Source: Gallionellaceae bacterium
GTDB taxonomy: Bacteria; Pseudomonadota; Gammaproteobacteria; Burkholderiales; Thiobacillaceae
DNA: 64,000 bases
Assembly: GCA_028714875.1 (NCBI GenBank)
Contig: JAQTLN010000005.1
Location: 124,001 to 188,000, forward strand
Direction of reading: 5' to 3'
The notes under the pieces were generated by a model. It saw only the letters and a list, made by a program, of their open reading frames with translations, searched no databases and was not told the origin of the DNA. The translations under genes and the position numbers were made by a program. This document shows, piece by piece, positions 25,650 to 34,341 of the stretch (position 1 is its first letter; each line of letters starts with the position of its first letter).

Positions 25650-28211
25650 ATGAAACCCGGCACGCCCTACGTCATTGAAGTCAACCCCCGTTTGCCGCGC
25701 CGTCTCGCGCGTTTGTCGGAACTGGCGGAAAACCTCTGGTATGCCTGGGATCGCCCCACGCGCACGCTGTTCGCGCGTCTGCATCCCGGCCTCTGGGATG
25801 CCGTCGGCCACAATCCGAAGGCATTCCTGAAGCGGGTGGACGAAGAACGCCTGACCGAGGCGGCGGAGGATCACATCTTCCTGGGCAGTTACAACCGCGT
25901 GCTGTCTTCGTTCGACACCTACATGAGCGAGCCGCTCAAGCGCGATCTGCCGCTGGATTTGAAGCCGGGCGACCTGATCGCCTATTTCTGCGCGGAGTTC
26001 GGCTTTCATGAAAGCTTCCCGGTGTATTCGGGGGGCCTGGGCATCCTCGCCGGCGACCACTGTAAATCCGCTTCCGATCTGCGCCTGCCGTTCGTGGCGG
26101 TGGGCCTGCTCTATCGCCAGGGCTATTTCCATCAGCGCATCGATAACGACGGCAACCAGATCGCCAATTACACCGATTCCGAGTTCGACGATCTGCCGAT
26201 CCGCCCCGCGCTGGGCGAGGATGGCAGTGAAATCCATGTCCAGATCGAATTGCCCGGACGCACCCTGGAAGTGAAGGTCTGGGAAGCGCTGATCGGCCAT
26301 GTGCGTCTTTATCTGCTGGATACCGACCTGTCGTCCAACAGCCAGCAGGACCGCTACATCACCCACCAACTCTATGGTGGCGACAAGCACACCCGAATTC
26401 AGCAGGAAATCGTCCTCGGCATCGGCGGCATCCGCGCCCTGGCCGCGCTCGACGTCAAACCCACCACCTATCACATCAACGAAGGCCACGCCGCTTTCCT
26501 GGTGCTGGAGCGCATCCGCCGCAAAGTGAAGACCGGGCTGTCCTACCATGCCGCGCTGGAAGCCGTGGCCGCTTCCACGGTGTTCACCACCCATACCCCG
26601 GTGCCGGCCGGCCACGATCATTTCGCCGAAGACATGATCTGGGACTATTTCAGCCATTGCTGTGCCGACCTCGGCGTCTCGCGCGAGGAATTCATGCGCT
26701 TAGGCGGCGCCGGCCACGGGCAGGATTTCAACATGACCCGCCTGGCCCTGAATGGCTCGCGCCACCACAACGGCGTCTCGCGCATCCACGGCAGTGTTTC
26801 CTCGCGCATCCTGGCGGATATGTGGCCGCAGGTTTCCGAGGACGAGTCGCCGATGGACTACATCACCAACGGCGTGCATGTGGCGTCCTTCCTGGCACAG
26901 GAATGGCAGGATCTGTTTGACAACAAGCTGGGTTATGAATGGCGCCGCCGCATGTGCGAGCCGGATTTCTGGCAGAGAGTGGGCGCCATTCCCGAGCACC
27001 ATTTCTGGTCGGTGCACCAGGGCCTGAAGGCGCAGATGCTCTACTCGGTGCGCTACCGCATCACTCAACAACATCTGCGCAACCACGGTTCCGAGGCGCA
27101 CCTGGAGCGCATGCTCAAGTATGCCAACCCGCTCGACCCCAACGTGCTGACCATCGGCTTCGGGCGGCGCTTCGCCACCTACAAGCGCGCCACCCTGATC
27201 TTCGAGAACATGGACTGGCTGCGCCAGATCATCAACGACGAGAGCCGCCCGGTTCTGTTCATTTTCGCCGGCAAGGCGCACCCGGCCGACAAGCCCGGAC
27301 AGGAACTGATCCGCCGCATTCACGAGATTTCCCGCTGGCCCGAGTTCGAGGGCAAATTCCTGATGGTGGAAGGCTATGACCTCGGCTTCGCGCGCCGTCT
27401 GGTGGCCGGTTGCGATGTCTGGCTCAATAACCCGATCTACCCGCTGGAAGCCTCCGGCACCTCCGGCATGAAGGCGGCCATGAACGGCGTGCTCAACCTC
27501 TCGGTCACCGATGGCTGGTGGGACGAGGGTTACGAGCCCGGCAACGGCTGGGCGATCAAACCGGCGCCCGAGTACTACGACGACGCCCGACGCAACCGTG
27601 AGGACAGCCAGACCCTCTACGAACTGCTGCAGGATCAGGTCATTCCCCTGTATTACCGGCGCCAGGAACTGGGCTTCTCCGGGGAATGGGTGAAGATGGC
27701 CAAGCGTTCCATCGCCACCTTGCTGCCCGCCTTCAATGCCACGCGCATGGTCATGCAGTACGCCAACAAGTTCTACGCGCCCGCCAGCCGGCAGTGGCGT
27801 CGCTACTCGGAAGGCGGGTTCGCGGCGGCCCAGGGTCTGGCCGCCTGGAAGGTCAAGGTACGCCTCGCCTGGGGCGGGGTGGCGCTGCGTCGTCTGGACG
27901 ATCCGAAGAAACGCATTTCCTTTGGTGAAAGCCTGGAAATCAAGGTGGCGGTGAACCTCAACGGCCTCGCCCCGGAAGACGTGCGGGTCGAAGTGCTGAT
28001 GGGGCGCGCCTCGAAAAACGGCCAGGACAAGGATCTCGAAGCCGTGCCCCTGCTCCCGGATGGCTGGGACGGCCAGGAAGGCCAGGAGTGCGTCTACAAG
28101 CTGGAACTCACCCCGGAACTGTGCGGCCGCCTGCTTTACCGCGTGCGTGTCTACCCGCTGCACGGCCTGCTCACCCACCCGTTCGAGATGGGGTTGATGG
28201 TATGGCTGTGA
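25650..28211 (+). CDS. glgP: Alpha-glucan phosphorylase (GT35)
   Basis: Phosphorolyses glycogen or maltodextrins to glucose 1-phosphate, the substrate of Pgm. The 853-residue product belongs to the alpha-glucan family with the N-terminal DUF3417-like domain (LRRLARLSELAENLWYAWDR type, about 11-32). The catalytic region holds SGGLGILAGDH, HINEGHAAFLVLE, FTTHTPVPAGHD, and the PLP-lysine loop EASGTSGMKAAMNGVLNLSV (about 607-626). ATG 25650 has an AAAGGAG ribosome site. A heptamer-repeat element follows. Confidence 0.93.
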   Translation: MKPGTPYVIEVNPRLPRRLARLSELAENLWYAWDRPTRTLFARLHPGLWDAVGHNPKAFLKRVDEERLTEAAEDHIFLGSYNRVLSSFDTYMSEPLKRDLPLDLKPGDLIAYFCAEFGFHESFPVYSGGLGILAGDHCKSASDLRLPFVAVGLLYRQGYFHQRIDNDGNQIANYTDSEFDDLPIRPALGEDGSEIHVQIELPGRTLEVKVWEALIGHVRLYLLDTDLSSNSQQDRYITHQLYGGDKHTRIQQEIVLGIGGIRALAALDVKPTTYHINEGHAAFLVLERIRRKVKTGLSYHAALEAVAASTVFTTHTPVPAGHDHFAEDMIWDYFSHCCADLGVSREEFMRLGGAGHGQDFNMTRLALNGSRHHNGVSRIHGSVSSRILADMWPQVSEDESPMDYITNGVHVASFLAQEWQDLFDNKLGYEWRRRMCEPDFWQRVGAIPEHHFWSVHQGLKAQMLYSVRYRITQQHLRNHGSEAHLERMLKYANPLDPNVLTIGFGRRFATYKRATLIFENMDWLRQIINDESRPVLFIFAGKAHPADKPGQELIRRIHEISRWPEFEGKFLMVEGYDLGFARRLVAGCDVWLNNPIYPLEASGTSGMKAAMNGVLNLSVTDGWWDEGYEPGNGWAIKPAPEYYDDARRNREDSQTLYELLQDQVIPLYYRRQELGFSGEWVKMAKRSIATLLPAFNATRMVMQYANKFYAPASRQWRRYSEGGFAAAQGLAAWKVKVRLAWGGVALRRLDDPKKRISFGESLEIKVAVNLNGLAPEDVRVEVLMGRASKNGQDKDLEAVPLLPDGWDGQEGQECVYKLELTPELCGRLLYRVRVYPLHGLLTHPFEMGLMVWL

Positions 28212-28214
28212 ATG

Positions 28215-28299
28215 GGGATTTCGGATTTCGGATTTCGGATTTCGGATTTGAAACCGTGGCCGTTGCAATCCGACATCCGACATCCGACATCCGAAATCG
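28215..28299. repeat. Second TTCGGAT heptamer inverted-repeat element
   Basis: Left arm is TTTCGGA heptamers (about 28216-28250), right arm is ATCCGAC/ATCCGAA heptamers (28267-28298), separated by 17 bases. It ends 4 bases before the crcB ATG, the same placement as the copy before ubiV. No fluoride riboswitch is visible in this leader. Confidence 0.85.
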
Positions 28300-28302
28300 C
28301 GC

Positions 28303-28680
28303 ATGACCTCCTTCCTTGCCATCGGACTCGGCGCAAGCTTCGGCGCCTGGCTGCGTTGGGGGCTGGGGCTGTGGCTGAACCCGCTGTTCCCGACCCTGCC
28401 CTACGGCACCCTGGCGGCGAATCTGCTGGGGGGGTATCTGATCGGCATCGCCATCGCTTTCTTCCTGCAACATCCCGGCCTGTCGCCGGAGTGGCGGCTG
28501 TTCGCCATCACCGGCTTTCTCGGCGGCCTGACCACCTTTTCCACGTTTTCCGCCGAAGTTTTCACCCTCATCAGCCGTGGGCAAATGGCCTGGGCGCTGG
28601 GTACGGCGTCCATCCATCTGTTCGGTTCCCTGGCTTGTACCGCGCTGGGGGTGTGGACCTACAGCCAGATTAGGGGTTAG
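28303..28680 (+). CDS. crcB: Fluoride ion channel CrcB/Fluc
   Basis: A 125-residue four-helix dual-topology channel that exports fluoride. Signatures: [13 protein letters not shown] (about 9-21), [13 protein letters not shown] with the pore Asn, [16 protein letters not shown] with the Phe-box and Thr-Thr-Phe-Ser-Thr-Phe, and four hydrophobic helices. It is followed 2 bases later by a DUF190 gene, a known neighbour of CrcB. Confidence 0.95.
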   Translation: MTSFLAIGLGASFGAWLRWGLGLWLNPLFPTLPYGTLAANLLGGYLIGIAIAFFLQHPGLSPEWRLFAITGFLGGLTTFSTFSAEVFTLISRGQMAWALGTASIHLFGSLACTALGVWTYSQIRG

Positions 28681-28682
28681 CC

Positions 28683-28997
28683 ATGCCGCAAACCATCTTC
28701 ATCCGCTTCTATGTCCAGGAAGGCATGAAACACGGCCACCAGGCCATCCACGAATGGCTGTTCGCCAGCGCCCGCAACCTGGACATTCCCGGCGGTACGG
28801 TGTTTCGCGCCGCGGCGGGTTATGGTCGCCACGGTCTCCACGAAGACCATTTCTTCGAGCTGGCGGGCAAGTTGCCGGAAACCGTGGAGTTCTTCGCCGA
28901 CGCCGACAAGATCGCCGCGCTGATCGAACGGGTGGGCGGCGAGGGATTGCGCCTGGTTTATGTGATGCATCCGGTGAGCATGGGAGTGACCGGATAG
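28683..28997 (+). CDS. DUF190 (PII-like) protein
   Basis: A 104-residue member of DUF190, whose fold resembles PII signal proteins. Conserved elements: IRFYVQEGMKHGHQAIHEWLFASARNLDIPGGTVFRAAAGYGRHG (spanning about 8-52) and LPETVEFFADADKIAALIERV. Its tight coupling to crcB suggests a regulatory role in fluoride resistance, but this is inferred from neighbourhood. Followed by 230 bases with a GTAGGGTGCGCCGCGCACCC repeat fragment. Confidence 0.9.
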   Translation: MPQTIFIRFYVQEGMKHGHQAIHEWLFASARNLDIPGGTVFRAAAGYGRHGLHEDHFFELAGKLPETVEFFADADKIAALIERVGGEGLRLVYVMHPVSMGVTG

Positions 28998-29227
28998 TGC
29001 CGGCTTGCGAGAGACCTATCGGCTCACCGTAGGGTGCGCCGCGCACCCCAAACCCAGGGGGAGCGAAGCATCGGCGCGGTCAGGCCGCTCCATGCTGTAA
29101 CAGGATCAAAGCAATTCCACCTTGCAGCGGCCACGTGGCGGCTTCCCACTAAAGTTCCCTCCAGAACTGCCGCTAAGCCTCGCATGAGTTTCTTCTTATC
29201 GCGAATGTCTTGATCCCTGGCCGACCC

Positions 29228-30457
29228 ATGCCGCAAGCCGACATCAAACACACTGTTCTGGTCGTCGATGACACACCGGAAAACCTCACTGTTCTGGGGG
29301 AGTTGCTGCAACCCGTGTATCGGGTACGGGTCGCCAATTCCGGCCAGCGCGCGCTACAGGTGGCGGCCAGCAAGCCACGTCCGGACCTGATTCTGCTCGA
29401 TGTGATGATGCCGGAGATGGACGGCTACGCCGTCATCAACGAATTGCGTTCCAATCCCGGTACCCGCGACATTCCAGTCATTTTCGTCACCGCCATGGAT
29501 GCCGACGAGGATGAGGAGCGCGGTCTGGAACTCGGCGCCGTCGACTACATCGCCAAGCCGATCCGCCCCGCCATCGTGCTGGCGCGGGTCAAGGCCCACA
29601 TGGAACTGAAGCAGGCGCGCGACTGGCTGAATGACAAGAATGTCTGGCTGGAAAGCGAAATCGCCCGGCGCATGCGCGACAACCAGTTGATGCAGGACGT
29701 CAGCATTCGCGCGCTCGCCAGCCTGGCGGAAGCGCGCGACATGGAGACCGGCCAGCACATCCGCCGCACCCAGGCCTATATCGAAGTTCTGGTCGGGCAT
29801 CTGCGGCCGCACCCGCGCTTTGCCGGCTACTTCACCGACGCGATCGCGCACATGGTGGCCAAGGCCGCGCCGCTACACGACATCGGCAAGGTCGGCATAC
29901 CCGACAGCATCCTGCTGAAACCCGGTCGCCTGTCCGTCGACGAGTTCGCGATCATGAAGACCCACAGCACCATCGGCGGCAATGCCATCGACCTGGCCAT
30001 GCGCGGCGAACTCAGCGACGAGGACTTCCTGCTTCTCCAGAAACACCGCCATATGGGCAGCAATGCGCTCGCCTCGGCGGTGCGGGAGTTCGAAAACGCC
30101 CCCCTGGCTTTTCTCGCAGTGGCCAAGGAGATCGCCATGTGGCACCACGAAAAGTGGGATGGCTCCGGCTATCCGGACGGATTGGTCGGCGACGCCATTC
30201 CCATTCCCGCCCGTTTGATGGCCCTGGCCGATGTCTTCGACGCCCTCGCCAGCCGGCGCGTCTACAAGGAACCGATGCCGTTCGATAAAGCGGTGCAACT
30301 CATCACGGAAGGCAGCGGCAAACACTTCGACCCGGACGTGGTGGCGGCCTTCCTCGCCAACGAGGATGTTTTCCAGGAAATCCTGGTGCGCTATGCCGAC
30401 AATGACGACGCGCTGGATATCAAGCTCAGCACCCTGCATGCGCGCGGCCTGGTCTAG
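29228..30457 (+). CDS. Response regulator with HD-GYP c-di-GMP phosphodiesterase domain (RpfG-like)
   Basis: A 409-residue two-component output protein. The N-terminal receiver (about 8-125) has phospho-acceptor Asp in LILLDVMMPEMDGY (about 57) and Lys in IAKPI. The C-terminal HD-GYP domain shows the HD pair in PLHDIGKVGIPD (near 220) and the GYP signature in HHEKWDGSGYPDGL (near 308). It should hydrolyse c-di-GMP to GMP. It precedes the giant hybrid kinase by 11 bases, so that kinase or its phosphorelay is the likely partner. Confidence 0.93.
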   Translation: MPQADIKHTVLVVDDTPENLTVLGELLQPVYRVRVANSGQRALQVAASKPRPDLILLDVMMPEMDGYAVINELRSNPGTRDIPVIFVTAMDADEDEERGLELGAVDYIAKPIRPAIVLARVKAHMELKQARDWLNDKNVWLESEIARRMRDNQLMQDVSIRALASLAEARDMETGQHIRRTQAYIEVLVGHLRPHPRFAGYFTDAIAHMVAKAAPLHDIGKVGIPDSILLKPGRLSVDEFAIMKTHSTIGGNAIDLAMRGELSDEDFLLLQKHRHMGSNALASAVREFENAPLAFLAVAKEIAMWHHEKWDGSGYPDGLVGDAIPIPARLMALADVFDALASRRVYKEPMPFDKAVQLITEGSGKHFDPDVVAAFLANEDVFQEILVRYADNDDALDIKLSTLHARGLV

Positions 30458-30468
30458 TCGCCACCTTA

Positions 30469-33400
30469 TTGCCACGCATAGACCGGAATCCGAGCGTGCA
30501 TCCGCCTTCCCCATCTGACAGCGAACTGCGGCAACTCCTGGACGCCGTCGGGCTCGGTCTCTGGGAATACGATCATCGCGCCGACCGATTGACCTGGAGT
30601 TTGCCGCTGCGGGCCATGATCGGTGGCGATTTCCCCTCCCCCGGCGGCGCCAGTCTGGCCGATTGGCTGGCGCGGGTTCACCCCGATGAGCGGCCCGGCG
30701 TGTCTGACGCGCTGCGTAGGGCGATCGAGGACGACGCGCCTTTCATCATTGAATACCGTTTTCTCCGCGGCGATGGCTCCTGGCTCTGGCTGCTCGCGCA
30801 TGGCCATGTGGTGGAGCGTGACGCGGCGGGTCGGCCGCTGCGCACGCTAGGCATCAAGAAGGATATTTCCCGGCGCAAGACGGCCGAGGAGGCGCGGCAC
30901 GAAGCGGAACTCAGCTGGAAGTTCGCCCTGGAAGGCAGCGGCCTGGGGGTCTGGGATTGGCGTTTGGCGAGCGGCGAGGTGTTTTTCACACCCTTGTGGT
31001 TGGCCATGCTCGGCTACGCGATTGGCGAACTGACGCAACATTTCTCCACCTTCGACGCGCTGTTACATCCCGAGGACAAGACTCACGTCATTGAGGCGCT
31101 GCACGCGCACTTCCGTGGCGAATTGCCCGAGTACGTGACGGATTTCCGCTTGCGCCACAAAGACGGGAGCTGGAAATGGGTGCAGGCGCGCGGCCTGGTG
31201 GTGGAACGTGGCGACGATGGCGAACCCCTGCGCATGATCGGCGTGCATGTCGACATCCACGCGCGCAAGTTGGCGGAACAGCGGCTGGCGGAAAGCGAGG
31301 AACGCTTCCGCATCCTTGCCGACTACTCGCCGGAATGGCAGTACTGGCTGGGGCCGGATGGCCAGTACCTTTACGTCTCGCCCGGGTGCGAGGCGATCAG
31401 TGGTTACCCGCCGCAGGCGTTTCTCGCGAACGCCGACCTGATGCGCGCCATCCTGCACCCGCGCGACCGCCACCTCTGGGAGTCGCATTGGCGCGAGATC
31501 AAGCTCGGTTTGCATGCTCACGCGCACGCGCTCATGGAGTTCCGCATCGTCACGCTGTCCGGTGATATTCGCTGGATCGAGCATCAATGCCAGGAGGTGA
31601 GCAGCAATCAGGTGGAATACCAGGGCCGACGCGGCGTCAATCGCGATGTCACCGAACGCAAGCTGGCCGAGGTGGCGGTTCGCGAGAGTCGCGAGCTGCT
31701 GCGCACCGTGATCGACGAGAACCCCAACATCATCCTGATGAAAGACTGGGAGGGCCGCTACCTGATGGTCAACCGCGCCCTGGCCAATCTTTATGGCACC
31801 CGGCCGGAAGATCTGGTGGGTAAGAGCGATGCTGATTTCAACGCCAACCGGGAGCAGGTCGAGTTCTTCCAGGAGAACATCCAGAGCATCATGCGCGCGG
31901 GCCATACCCAGATCGTCATGGAAGAATCGACTGACGCCGTGACCGGTGAAATCCATTACTTCCAGTCGATCAAGAAGCCGCTTGCCGGCCCCGATGGCGA
32001 GCCGCGCATCCTGGTCATCGCCCATGACATTACCGAAACGCATCAAGCCAAGGCGCGCGCCGAAGCCAGTGAGCAGCGCCTGAATTACGCGCTGGACGCC
32101 ACCGGCGAAGGGGTCTGGGACTGGGATGTGGCGGCCGGCAAGGTGCAGCACAACACGCAGTGGTTGCGCGGCCTGGGGTTGCCGCCGAGCCGTTTGGAAA
32201 ATCCCGTCGCGGTATTTGCCGAGCATTTGCATCCGGACGACCGAGACACCGTGTTGGCACGGATTCAGGCGTGCCTGGATGGCAACGGCGATTACCAATC
32301 CGAGCACCGCATGGTGCGCGGCGACGGCGCCGTGATATGGGTACTCGACCGCGGCCGCGTGGTGAGCCGCGATGCCGAGGGCGGGGCGCTACGCATGGTC
32401 GGCAGCTATAGCGACATCACCGAACGCAAGGCGATCCAGCGCGAACTGGAACAGCACCGCGAACACCTGGAAGGGCTGGTGGCGCATCGCACCAGCGAAC
32501 TGGTGGCGGCGCGCGAGCGGGCGGAAGCCGCCAGCCACGCCAAGTCCACCTTCCTGGCCAACATGAGCCACGAAATCCGCACCCCGATGAACGCCATCAT
32601 CGGCCTCACGCATCTGCTGCGCCGTTCCTGTTCCCAGTCCAAGCAGTCGGAACAACTCGGCAAGGTGGCGGAGGCGGCGCGGCATCTGCTCGGCATCATC
32701 AATGACATCCTCGATATTTCGAAAATCGAGGCCGGCAAGATGGCGCTGGATGTCGTCGATTTTCGGCTCGACCAGGTCATCGCCAATGTCCTCGATCTGC
32801 TTCGCGGCAAGGCCGCCACCAAGAGCCTGACCCTGAGCAGCGAGATCGACCCGGCCCTGCCGCAAAATCTGTGCGGTGATGCCCTGCGCCTGGGCCAGGT
32901 ATTGCTCAACTTCGCCGGCAACGCGGTCAAATTCACCGAACACGGTGGTGTCCACATCAGCGCCACCCGCGCCGGGACTGATAACCAAGATGGTGATGTT
33001 TTGCGTGTGCGTTTCCAGGTAAACGACAGCGGTATCGGCATGCATGAAGATCAGGTCGCGCGCCTGTTCCAGGCATTTGAACAGGCCGACAGCTCGACTA
33101 CCCGGAAATACGGTGGCACCGGTTTGGGCCTGGCAATCAGCAAGCGACTGATCGAATTGATGGGGGGAGACCAGGAAGGCGACATCGGCGTGGAAAGCAC
33201 CCTCGGCCAGGGCAGCCGTTTCTGGTTCGACATCCCGCTGGCCCGGGGCGAGGCGCGGACAACTCCGTGCCAGCCGGTTGCCGGCGACATGCCGGCGGCG
33301 CTCTCCTGCCGGCGCGGCGCGCGCATCCTGCTGGTGGAAGACAACGAGGTGAACCAGGAAGTGGCGTTGGAACTCTTGAGTGAAGCCGGCTTGCATGCCG

Positions 33401-34341
33401 ACGTGGCCTGCAACGGCGCCGAGGCGCTGCGCCTGATCAGCGATACCCCTTACGACCTGGTGTTGATGGATGTGCAGATGCCGGTCATGGATGGCCTGGC
33501 GGCGACCCGCGCCATCCGCGCGCTGTCGGGGCGCGAGCGCACGCCGATCCTGGCGATGACCGCCAGCGCCTTTGCCGAAGACCGTCAGCAATGTCTGGAT
33601 GCCGGTATGGACGACCACGTCGCCAAGCCGGTGGACCCGGAGGCGCTCTACGCCGCCCTGCTCAAATGGCTGCCGGAAAGGCGCGATGGCTCGCCCCCGC
33701 CGCCCGTCTCCGCCGCCGCCAACCCGCCGCTCGCGGACGCCGAGCGGGATGCCCCGCTGGAGATCGCCGGGCTGGATGCCCATGCCGGCTTGAAGAGCGT
33801 GCGCGGCAAAAGGGCCAGTTACATCCGCCTGTTGCGCCTCTACATGGACAGCCACCGCGACGACATGGCCCGTTTGCGCGCGCGACAAGTGGTGGGAGAC
33901 CAGGAGGAGGCGAGGCGTATCGCCCACTCGCTCAAAGGCGCGTCCGGGGCCCTGGGCGCGGTCACGGTGCAAGCCCTGTCCGCCAATCTGGAGGCCGCCA
34001 TTCGTGATGGCGCCGCGCCGACGGAAATCGAGCGCCTGGCCACGCTGGTGGAGGCCAAATACCTGGAACTGGTCGCCGCCCTGCGCATCGCCTTGTCCGA
34101 AGCGGAGCCGGAATCCGTGGCCGTCGCCGTATCGGGTGAAGCGCTCGCCCGTCTGGAACGGCTGTTGCATGAAGACGATCTGGGCGCCGGCGATGCCCTG
34201 CGCGCCGCCTTGCCCGGCCTGGCCCACGTTTTTCCGGCCGAAGCGCTGGTCCGCCTGACCCGGCAGGTCGAGAACTATGACTTCCAGGCCGCGCTGGACA
34301 CCCTGCGCGCGGCGAGAAGCCGGGCGGGAGAAGCGAGGTGA
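30469..34341 (+). CDS. Multi-PAS hybrid histidine kinase with REC and HPt domains
   Basis: A 1290-residue cytoplasmic-looking sensor (no membrane segment or signal peptide seen). Five PAS/PAC units end at IKKDISRRK (about 125), VHVDIHARK, VNRDVTERK, AHDITETH and YSDITERK (about 655). Then come HisKA with His701 in NMSHEIRTPMN, the HATPase (GTGLGLAIS), a receiver with Asp1001 in LVLMDVQMP, and an HPt domain with His1153 in IAHSLKGASG. Start is TTG 30469, or GTG 30496; neither has a strong ribosome site. It overlaps the next kinase (TGA/GTG). The order suits an internal phosphorelay ending on the HD-GYP regulator. Confidence 0.9.
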   Translation: MPRIDRNPSVHPPSPSDSELRQLLDAVGLGLWEYDHRADRLTWSLPLRAMIGGDFPSPGGASLADWLARVHPDERPGVSDALRRAIEDDAPFIIEYRFLRGDGSWLWLLAHGHVVERDAAGRPLRTLGIKKDISRRKTAEEARHEAELSWKFALEGSGLGVWDWRLASGEVFFTPLWLAMLGYAIGELTQHFSTFDALLHPEDKTHVIEALHAHFRGELPEYVTDFRLRHKDGSWKWVQARGLVVERGDDGEPLRMIGVHVDIHARKLAEQRLAESEERFRILADYSPEWQYWLGPDGQYLYVSPGCEAISGYPPQAFLANADLMRAILHPRDRHLWESHWREIKLGLHAHAHALMEFRIVTLSGDIRWIEHQCQEVSSNQVEYQGRRGVNRDVTERKLAEVAVRESRELLRTVIDENPNIILMKDWEGRYLMVNRALANLYGTRPEDLVGKSDADFNANREQVEFFQENIQSIMRAGHTQIVMEESTDAVTGEIHYFQSIKKPLAGPDGEPRILVIAHDITETHQAKARAEASEQRLNYALDATGEGVWDWDVAAGKVQHNTQWLRGLGLPPSRLENPVAVFAEHLHPDDRDTVLARIQACLDGNGDYQSEHRMVRGDGAVIWVLDRGRVVSRDAEGGALRMVGSYSDITERKAIQRELEQHREHLEGLVAHRTSELVAARERAEAASHAKSTFLANMSHEIRTPMNAIIGLTHLLRRSCSQSKQSEQLGKVAEAARHLLGIINDILDISKIEAGKMALDVVDFRLDQVIANVLDLLRGKAATKSLTLSSEIDPALPQNLCGDALRLGQVLLNFAGNAVKFTEHGGVHISATRAGTDNQDGDVLRVRFQVNDSGIGMHEDQVARLFQAFEQADSSTTRKYGGTGLGLAISKRLIELMGGDQEGDIGVESTLGQGSRFWFDIPLARGEARTTPCQPVAGDMPAALSCRRGARILLVEDNEVNQEVALELLSEAGLHADVACNGAEALRLISDTPYDLVLMDVQMPVMDGLAATRAIRALSGRERTPILAMTASAFAEDRQQCLDAGMDDHVAKPVDPEALYAALLKWLPERRDGSPPPPVSAAANPPLADAERDAPLEIAGLDAHAGLKSVRGKRASYIRLLRLYMDSHRDDMARLRARQVVGDQEEARRIAHSLKGASGALGAVTVQALSANLEAAIRDGAAPTEIERLATLVEAKYLELVAALRIALSEAEPESVAVAVSGEALARLERLLHEDDLGAGDALRAALPGLAHVFPAEALVRLTRQVENYDFQAALDTLRAARSRAGEAR

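Noticed and set aside
28212-28302. Fluoride riboswitch before crcB
   Set aside because: The leader consists of the heptamer repeat; the conserved fluoride-aptamer segments are not visible.
26700-28322. Long minus-strand frame opposite glgP (540 codons)
   Set aside because: Antisense shadow of glgP, low-complexity composition, no family motif, and it runs through the heptamer repeat.
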